Below are positions 56,588 to 64,000 of a DNA stretch of 64,000 bases, one piece after another; position 1 is the stretch's first letter; each line of letters opens with the position of its first letter. Location of the stretch: positions 259,699,755-259,763,754 of the forward strand of contig CM030362.1 of assembly GCA_017893485.1 (NCBI GenBank). Direction: 5' to 3'. The DNA comes from Hemerocallis citrina (taxonomy: Eukaryota; Streptophyta; Magnoliopsida; Asparagales; Asphodelaceae). The translations under genes and the position numbers were made by a program. The notes below the pieces were generated by a model, which had not been told where the DNA came from, ran no database searches, and saw nothing but the letters and a program-made list of their open reading frames with translations.

Positions 56588-57990
56588 ATGCCCAGATCTA
56601 AACCATTGGAGCCTACACTTTTTGACCCAGAGATTGAGAGAACTTTACGTCAGATCAGAAAGAATAAGAAAGAAAACACAACATCCTCTTTATCCATGGC
56701 GAACGAAGAGCAGAATAAGGCTTTGAGGGATTATGCAATGCCCTCAGTCAATGGAACAATATCAAGCATCAAAAGGCCTGCAATTGAAGCAAACAATTTT
56801 GAAATTAAACCAGCAATTATTCAGATGATTCAACAGACACTTCAATTTGGAGGACTAGCACATGAGGATCCTAATGTTCACATTGCAAACAATCTCGAAA
56901 TATGTGATACCTTCAAACATAATGGAGTTTTCAATGATGCTGTCCGAATGAGACTCTTTCCTTTTTCACTCAGAGAGAAGGCAAAAGCTTGGTTGAATTC
57001 TTTACCGCCAGGAGTCATTACAACTTGGGAGGGCTTAGCACAATAATTTATGGCAAAGTATTTTCCACCAGCAAAAACAACAAAACTAAGGAATGACATC
57101 ATTGCATTCACTCAATTCGAGACCGAGTCATTGTATGATGCATGGGAGAGGTACAAAGAGCTATTGAGAAAGTGTTCTCATCATGAACTTCCAAAGTGGC
57201 TACAAGTGCAAACATTCTATAACGGTTTGGGAGCTACCAATCGATCCATGGTAGATGCAACAGCAGGAGGTGCACTTATGAGCAAAACTCATGAAGCAGC
57301 CTATGACGTTTTAGAAAAGATGACATCAAATAATTACCAGTGGTCTTCAGAGTAAACATTGCCAAGAAAAGTGGATGGAGTTTTTGAACTTAATCCTATT
57401 ACTACTTTAACTGCACAAATTGCTACTTTATCTAAACAATTAGGTAATATGAATGTTAATGCTATTCAAACTAATATGATTTGTGATCTATGTGCAGGAA
57501 ATCGTTCAAGTGCATATTGCCAAGTGGGTAACCCTTTTTCTCAATCAAATGTCGAACAAGCAAATTTTGAGTCAAATTTTCAAAGGCAAAACAACCCTTA
57601 TACAAACATATACAATCCAGGATGGAGAAATCACCCTAATTTTTCTTGGAACAATAATCAAGGAGGAGCTAGACCACAACAAAATTTTCAACAAGAAAAG
57701 AAGCTGACACTAGAAGAGATATCTGTGCAACACATGCAGAAGACAAAGTAATACATGCAAAAGACAGATTTGGCAATCCAAAATGTTGCAACTTCAACTT
57801 CAGCTTCAATACAATCTTGAGGTTCAAATTGGTCAAATTTCAAATATTCTTAACAAAAGAACGGCAGGAACATTACCTAGTAACACAGTGGTCAATCCTA
57901 AGGAGCATGTCAAAGTAATAACACTTAGAAGTGGGACAACAATTGAGCAGCCACAAACCAAAAATGTCGAACAAAATGTGGTTGAAAAGC
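56588..57990 (+). pseudogene. gag: Athila gag
   Basis: Starts at ATG 56588 (MPRSKPLEPTLFDPEIERTL), the first Met after the primer site in the gag frame. Capsid region: IKPAIIQMIQQTLQFGGLAH, EDPNVHIANNLEICDT, LREKAKAWLNSLPPG, WERYKELLRKCSHHELP, TFYNGLG. Stops at 57047, 57353 and 57749 and a frameshift after 57750 break it. The C-terminal part is Asn/Gln-rich (NPYTNIYNPGWRNHPNFSW), typical of Athila gag. Little divergence within the core suggests moderate age. Confidence 0.9.
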
Positions 57991-58029
57991 AAAGTGAGAC
58001 TGAGAAAATTTTGGAGGAACGCAGCAGGT

Positions 58030-59045
58030 AGACAATCACCATTCTAAGAAGGATAAAGGAGGTTCAAACCAAACAATTTCAGAGGAGCTTAATTCTAACA
58101 CTCATCCAAATTCTCCTTATGATCCACCTATTCCTTTTCCACAAAGACTTAAAAAGAATAAGCTTGATAATCAGTTTTCAAAATTTTTAAATATTTTTAA
58201 GCAATTGCATATTAATATTCCTCTTATTGAAGCTTTAGAACAAATGCCCAAATATGCTAAATTTTTTAAGGATATTTTATCAAACAAGAGGAAGCTAGAA
58301 GAGCAAGAGATGGTGATGTTAACAGATTAAAGTAGTGCAATTTTACAAAAGAAGCTGCCACCTAAACTTAAAGATCCAGGGAGTTTTATAATTCCTTGCA
58401 CTATTGGAAATACTTATTTTCATAAAGCACTATGTGATTTAGGAGCAAGTATTAATCTTATGCCATATTATGTTTTCAGGAAATTGGGTATTGGAGAAGC
58501 AAAACCTACCACAATTTCTTGCAATTGGCGGACAGATCCATCAAATACCCAAGAGGGATCATTGAAGACGTTTTGGTGAAAGTAGACAAGTTCATATTTC
58601 CCGCAGATTTTATAGTGCTTGACATGGAGGAAGATGAACAAATCACTTGATTTTGGGGAAACCTTTTCTTGCCACAGAGAGAACATTGATTGATGTGCAA
58701 CAAGGAAAACTTATTCTAAGGGTTGACAACGAGCAAGTAACTTTTGATGTTTTTAAATCCATGGAGCTTCCCTCAGAAGTTCCTTCATGCTTTCAAGTAA
58801 GCGAAGCCATGGGAGAGATACATTGGGATGAAATTGCTAAATTACTGTTAAAAGAATGCTTAACAATGTCAGAAACACTTGAATCAGAAAATGAAGAGAT
58901 CTTGGAATGTGATAAAAGTTTGGAAGATACACCACTCATTTCCCCTTCACCAAAACAACTCGAGCTTAAACAACTCCCATATAGTTTGAGGTATGCATTT
59001 TTAGGCCAAAACTTCACTTTTCCTGTTATTATTAATGGTTCTTAG
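58030..59045 (+). pseudogene. Athila protease region
   Basis: Linker FSKFLNIFKQLHINIPLIEA and EQMPKYAKFFKDILS, a TAA at 58328, then the aspartic protease ([33 protein letters not shown] at about 58436-58452). Frameshifts near 58500 and 58640 lead to the C-terminal part (LGKPFLATERTLIDVQQGKL, 58650-58710) and an acidic spacer (LESENEEILECDKSLEDTP) up to the RT. Confidence 0.85.
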
Positions 59046-59109
59046 AATAATTTTGAAGAATAGAAGTTGTAAAGAGTTTTGAGAGAACATAAAACAGCAT
59101 TGGGATAGA

Positions 59110-60510
59110 ATATTTCTGATATAAAGGAAATTAGTCCTTCAATATGCATAAATAAAATTTTAATGGAGGATGATTTTAAGCCTATAGTGCAGCCACAACG
59201 AAGACTAAATCCATCAATGCAAGAAGTGGTGCATAAGGAGGTCTTGAAGCTTTTAAATGCAGGTATCATTTATCCAATTTCAGATAGTGCATGGGTAAGT
59301 CCTATACATGTTGTGCCAAAAAATGATGAATAACTGTAGTAAAGAAAGACAATAATGAGCTAATACCAACAAGAACAGTCACGAGATGACGAGTGTGTAT
59401 AGATTATCGAAGACTAAACAATGCAACTAGAAAAGATCATTTTCCACCACCCTTCATTGACCAAATGCTAGAAAGACTTGCAGGCCACTCATACTATTGT
59501 TTTCTTTATGGGTATTTGGGATACAATCAAATCGCCATAGCACCAGAAGATCAAGAGAAAACAACCTTTACTTGCCCATATGGAACTTTTGCATATAGAA
59601 AGATGCATTTTGGTCTTTGCAATACCCCAGTCACATTTCAACGCTACATAATGTCAATTTTTTCGGATATAGTTGAGAATTTTATTGAAATTTTTATGGA
59701 TGGTTTTTCAGTTTTTGGTTATTCATTTGATAATTGTTTATCTAACTTAGCTTTAGTTTTGCAGTGTTGCAAGGAAACAAATCTGGTTTTGAATTGGAAG
59801 AAATGTCACTTTATGGTGGAAGAAGGGATTGTGCTAGACCACAAAGTTTCTTTTAATGGAATTGAAATGGATCGTACGAAAATAGATGTCAGTGAAAAAT
59901 TACCTCCACCAACTAATTTCAAAGGAGTGAGAAGTTTATTGGGTCATGCAGGATTTTATCGACAATTTATAAAAGATTTTTGTTTAATCACTAAACCTCT
60001 TTACAATCTTTTGAATAAAGATACACCTTTTGATTTTTCTCATGACCGCCGCATGCTTTTGAAACATTGAAAAAGAAATTGATTTCAGCACTTATAATTA
60101 TTGCACCAGATTGAAATTTGTCTTTTGAATTAATGTGTGATGCTAGTGATGTGGCAATAGGGGCTGTTTTAGGGCAAAGATAAAACAGAATTTTTCACAC
60201 CATTTATTATGCAAGTAGAACTTTGACAGAAGCACAGCTTAATTATGCTACTAGTGAAAAAGAATTATTAGCTGTTGTATTTACTTTTGGAAAATTTCGA
60301 TCTTATTTGATAGGTTCAAAGGTGATTGTGCACACAAATCATTCAGCTCTCAAATACTTGCTTGCAAAGAAGGAAACCAAACCAAGATTGCTTCGCTAGA
60401 TTTTACTTTTACAAGAGTTCGATGTGGATATCAAGGACAAGAAGGGTGTGGAAAATGTGGTGGCCGATCATTCATCTCGCATTGAACAAAAAGATGAAAA
60501 CAAATTGCAG
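59110..60510 (+). pseudogene. Athila RT and RNase H
   Basis: RT from about 59150 (DDFKPIVQPQRRLNPSMQEV) with a cluster of stops at 59331-59400, then an uninterrupted stretch 59393-60067: CIDYRRLNNATRKDHFPPPF, MHFGLCNTPVTFQRY and, at the catalytic site, FMDGFSVFG where F-x-D-D is expected, so the second Asp is Gly. A stop at 60068 separates it from RNase [36 protein letters not shown] (Asp replaced by Asn) and ENVVADHSSR. Inactive on both enzyme counts. Confidence 0.9.
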
Positions 60511-60699
60511 GTTACACCGATATGAAGAATTTCCAGATGAGTATTTAATGATGATACAAACTCCTCCATGGTATGCCGATATAGTTAACTACTTGCTATA
60601 AAAAAATTCTACCTCCTGGAATTACTTATCAACAAAAAAAGAAATTTTTCTCTGACTTGAAATATTATTTTTGGGAGGAACCTTTTTTATTTCGCATTG

Positions 60700-61860
60700 T
60701 GCAGATCAAGTAATAAGGAGATGTGTACCTGAAGAGGAAATGGAAAGCATACTCAAACATTGCCACACATTGGAAGTTGGCGGTCATTTTAGTGGAGCAA
60801 AACAGCAGCAAAAATTTTACAATCAGAATTTTATTGGCCCTTAATTTTTAAAGATGCTTTTAATTTTGTTAAATCATGTGATCAATGTCAAAAGGTGGGA
60901 AATATTTTAGAAAACATGAGATGACCCTAAATAATATCTTAGTGAGTGAATTATTTGATGTTTGGGAGATAGATTTTATGGGTCCTTTTCCATCTTCATT
61001 TTCTAATAAATATATTTTGGTTGTTGTAGATTATATCTCCAAGTGGGTGGAATTTGCTGCCTTACCAACCAATGATGCAAGAATGGTGATGAATTTCATT
61101 AGGAAAAATATCTTTTCATGATTTGAAGCTCCAAGGGCAATTATTAAGGATGGATGAAAACATTTTTGCAGCCGTCAATTTGATGCTTTACTTGCTAAGT
61201 ATGGAGTTACTCATCATGTGGCAACACCATATCACCCTCAAACAAGTAGTCAAGTGGAGGTTTCAAATCGAGAGTTGAAGCGTATACTTGAGAAGACGGT
61301 GAATATGTCACGAACGGATTGGGCAAGAAAATTAGATGATGCATTGTGGGCATATAGGACGACATTTAAAATACCAATTGGAATGTCCCTAAATAGATTG
61401 GTGTATGGTAAAACATGTCACTTACCGGTGGAACTTGAGCATCGCGCTTATTGGGCAATAAAGACACTTAATTTTGACATGAAAAATACAGGCAAAAAAA
61501 GAATGTTGCAACTAAATGAGATGGACGAGTTTCACAATGATACTTATGAAAATGGCAAGATCTATAAAGAAAAGACTAAATGGTGGCACGGTAAGCATAT
61601 TTTGAGAAGAGAATTCAAGAAAGGGGGGAAGGTGTTGTTATTGAATTCAAAACTCATATTTTTTCCATGAAAATTGCGATCTAGGTAGACGGGACCATTT
61701 GTTGTCACACGAGTTTTTCCATACGGAGCTATAGAAATTCATCATGAGAAAAAAAGGACATTCAAGGTCAATGGACAGCGGTTGAAGCCATACAAGGATG
61801 GAGAAGTTGGCAAGGAAATTTTGTACATCGATAAGGCCAAACAACAGTGACAAATTGGAG
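60700..61860 (+). pseudogene. Athila integrase
   Basis: Zinc-binding region damaged ([33 protein letters not shown], stop, HVINVK). Catalytic core: [11 protein letters not shown] (first Asp), then a TGA at 61119; the second site reads IIKDG stop KHFCSRQF, keeping Asp; the third is [16 protein letters not shown] with Glu. [21 protein letters not shown] and [16 protein letters not shown] follow. A frameshift near 61665 leads to the C-terminal end [20 protein letters not shown] and [17 protein letters not shown], with a stop at about 61848. Confidence 0.9.
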
Positions 61861-61869
61861 AAAGTCTGA

Positions 61870-63149
61870 CTGAAGACTTTAAACTTAGCATTTCTTAGGA
61901 GGCAACCCATGTTTTCTTTTACTACATTTAGTTTTGATTTTTCTTTTAGTTTATTTTGATTTTAATTTTTGATTTTATTTTGTAGGATTGCATGAGTTTG
62001 GAAGTCTCTGGGACGGAGCTCTTTTCAACACCTGAATTGATTGCTGTTTTTTAGCAGGATGGAGTCAGAATCTGGAAAAGTGTTTCAAAGAACGGTCGTA
62101 GGCAATTGTCTTAGCTTTCCAAAACAAAAAGAATCGGGCCATTTGAACACTTATAGCTCCAGATATCGCTGAAACAATGAACGTCGCGCGTGCAGAATTT
62201 TAACACGAATCAGGGAAGAAATTCTGAACTTTTTGCATTCTTTTTGTTTCTTCTTTTCCTTTCCCATTGAGGACAATGTGATATTCAAGTTTGGGGGAAA
62301 GGATACAAACTTATTTATTTATTTTTCTAAATTTATTTGAAAAGGAAAACAAAACAAAAGGGAATTTCAATTAGACTTACCATTACACTATTGAGTTCTT
62401 TATTGTGCTAAAGCATTGAAATATTTTTTTTAGGCTAAACAATATTTTATAAAGCAAGATTAAGCATACTTATTTACTTTAGGATTATTGAATTTTAAAT
62501 TTCCTTACAAAATTGTAAGAGTCATGTGATTATACATAAAAGAAAAGTGTGAAGTTTTTTCTTGTGATTATCCCCTTTGATCTAGCCCTACACAGAGTTT
62601 AAGTAAATAGAGTGATAATGATCAAATAATTGAATGAACAAAGTTCCATCTACTCCAATATTTTGAGTTGCTTAGTAACTAGAGGTATTCATCACCAAAG
62701 TTTACTTTTATGTCAAACGACAACTTGAAATATGAGTATGCAAAGCACTCTAAGTTTGTGACTTATTGAGTAACCGGGTGAATTCATCACAAATGTTTGC
62801 ATTCGTGTCAAAAGGCAAGTGACAACTTAGATAAGAGCGGAATATTGCAAAAAAAAAAGTTTGCTACTCGGTTTGTAGTAGTGAGGAGGGGTAATCACAA
62901 ATGGAGTTGTTACATACTATAATTACATTAATTGCATGACAAATATGATTGTGTTTGGAATTATGAATGAATAATTGCACTGGAGAAAGTGAGTTTGCTT
63001 AGTTTTACTTTATTTGCTATTGTTTATATTTTTAATTGAAATTTTGATGCTTGCATGATGAGATCTCTTAGTGTGATGAGTTGAGCTATTATTGATTATT
63101 ATTCCTTCATTCATGATTTTACTTTTTGCTCGAAGACAATCAAATCTTA
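61870..63149 (+). other. Athila 3' untranslated region, no env-like ORF
   Basis: 1.3 kb of AT-rich sequence with stops in all frames. It opens with TTTAAACTTAGCATTTCTTAGGAGGCAACCC. It contains an inner polypurine-like copy TTCAAGTTTGGGGGAAAGG at 62284-62302 and two related blocks around GGTATTCATCACCAAAGTTT (62684) and TGAATTCATCACAAATGTTT (62780), each followed by a CAA-rich phrase. No gene is supported. Confidence 0.7.
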
Positions 63150-63163
63150 AGTTTGGGGGTATT
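63150..63163 (+). other. Polypurine tract of the Athila element
   Basis: AGTTTGGGGGTATT directly before the right LTR. Confidence 0.85.
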
Positions 63164-64000
63164 TGATGTGTATAATTTTTGTATAAATATTTGTACTCAT
63201 TTACCCATAAAAACTACTTGTATTCGTCTATCATGTTAATAATTTATCTTATTTCCAAAGATTTCAGTTAATTAATAATTTTTTGAAGGAATAAGATTTT
63301 TCGATGCAAAAGGTGAATATTTTTTTTGTAAAAATCAACAAACAAAACAAGCAGAATGATTTATTAATTTTCATTGTTTTGTTGAATTTTAAATTTTACA
63401 ATTTGGCCGTGTGAAAAGCAAAATATAAATTTTACATTGCCAATAGAGTTGAAAGTGCAATAAACAATTTTAAAAGGGTTTAATTGAGATAATATGATTA
63501 TTAGTTAGTTTAATTAATTTAAACTAATTATTTTTATTTTTATTTTTAAATTCTAAATTCTAATTTTATTTTGTGTGTGTAGCACGTGCTTCAAGAAAAA
63601 GAAAACGAAGAAAAAGAAGCAAGAAATAAAGATCAAATCAAATAAGGAAAGAAATAAATAAAGATGTGGGGTTTTCTTGCAAAAATAAACCCTAATCTCC
63701 ATGTTTCCTGCGCCTATAAATACAATAGCAAAAGAGCAGGAAGGGGCACGCCTAAAGAGAAGAGAGCGACGACTTCCTCGATAAAAAAATTAAAATTAAA
63801 TTAAAATTAAAAAGGCAAACACACACAGAGAGAGAGAGAGACGTGAAGAGGGCGCTCGAACTCCAAGACGACAGAGACCCTGGCGCTGACGTTTGCCTGA
63901 CGTTGACGTTGCAGCGCGAGAGAGGCAGATAGCGCTGACGTGGCACGCTGACATCAGCGGCAATCGGAGCGAAGCACAGGAGAGGGACAGAGACGTGGGC
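63164..64000 (+). repeat. Right LTR of the Athila element (partial)
   Basis: First 837 bases of the 3' LTR, from TGATGTGTATAATTTTTG to the window end. It gives the uninterrupted version of the site where the LINE entered the left LTR (CACGTGCTTCAAGAAAAAGAAAACG, about 63582). TATA box at 63715-63722; the TGACGT cluster is present again from 63885. Confidence 0.92.

Larger units (their letters stand above)
50818..64000 (+). mobile_element. Athila-type Ty3/gypsy element (right LTR truncated by window end)
   Basis: Left LTR 50818-56432, primer site, gag, protease, RT-RNase H, integrase, long 3' untranslated region, polypurine tract and right LTR from 63164. LTR starts TGATGTGTATAATTTTTG in both copies. 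The primer site TGGCGCCGTTGCCGGGGA and the TTTGGGGGTATT polypurine tract are typical of Athila. All genes are broken. The expected env-like ORF between integrase and the 3' LTR is not seen. The left target duplication should be the five bases 50813-50817 (ATGGC); the right one is outside the window. Confidence 0.92.

Noticed and set aside
61870..63149. Search for an env-like ORF in the Athila 3' region
   Set aside because: All frames are closed at short intervals; no signal peptide or membrane segment pattern could be supported.

Overview
This window is plant nuclear DNA made almost entirely of transposable elements nested in one another. I find no host cellular gene, no rRNA or tRNA gene and no CRISPR array. 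The plant origin rests on lineage-specific families: Tat-lineage Ty3/gypsy elements with a second RNase H, a Tekay/Del-type chromovirus with an initiator-Met-tRNA primer site, an Athila element with an Asp-tRNA primer site, a plant L1-type LINE and a GAGCTCGAGC-rich Mutator-like MITE. The setting looks like pericentromeric or other heterochromatin of a flowering plant. The species cannot be told from the sequence.

Layout, outside to inside. (1) The oldest layer is a plus-strand, heavily decayed Tat element (gag at about 380-1208, resuming at 31938 with protease, RNase H and integrase remnants to about 34160, then a minisatellite and minus-strand antisense genes up to 50817). (2) A minus-strand Tekay-type chromovirus (1209-31937) splits the Tat gag between two codons' worth of target duplication (GGATA/AGATA). 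Its LTRs are about 3.2-3.3 kb. Its left LTR holds a 2747-bp solo LTR (1648-4394, target duplication ACATA). Its leader holds a MITE (12403-12716). Its right LTR holds a second, much younger, nearly complete Tat element on the minus strand (13016-28937, target duplication GATAT). (3) In the antisense-gene region of the outer Tat lies a truncated minus-strand solo LTR related to the chromovirus LTR (38142-48625). This itself carries two solo LTRs of the 1648-4394 family (39351-42867 plus strand, target duplication TTTTA; 44044-48275 minus strand). (4) From 50818 to beyond the window end is a decayed plus-strand Athila element whose left LTR is interrupted by a 5'-truncated LINE (51262-55121).

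The young Tat element is the most informative part. In its own (minus) orientation it reads 5' LTR, primer site, gag-protease, RT-RNase H-second RNase H-integrase, a 110-bp tandem array, then three genes running in the opposite direction, a 134-bp tandem array, a 223-bp tandem array, polypurine tract and 3' LTR. The first opposing gene encodes a protein of the 'putative gypsy-type transposon' (Transposase_28-like) family with a long coiled coil and has clear intron signals. The next two units are coiled-coil-only duplicates, each with its own 3' end. The outer Tat element shows the same organisation in ruins.

The observations I would look at first are the 134-bp array, in which each copy keeps a long hairpin although the arm sequences have changed together from copy to copy; a second hairpin in the 223-bp family that shows an A-T to G-C double change; the repeated opposing coiled-coil genes with a shared 3'-end block; and a small acidic/coiled-coil reading frame upstream of gag in the chromovirus.
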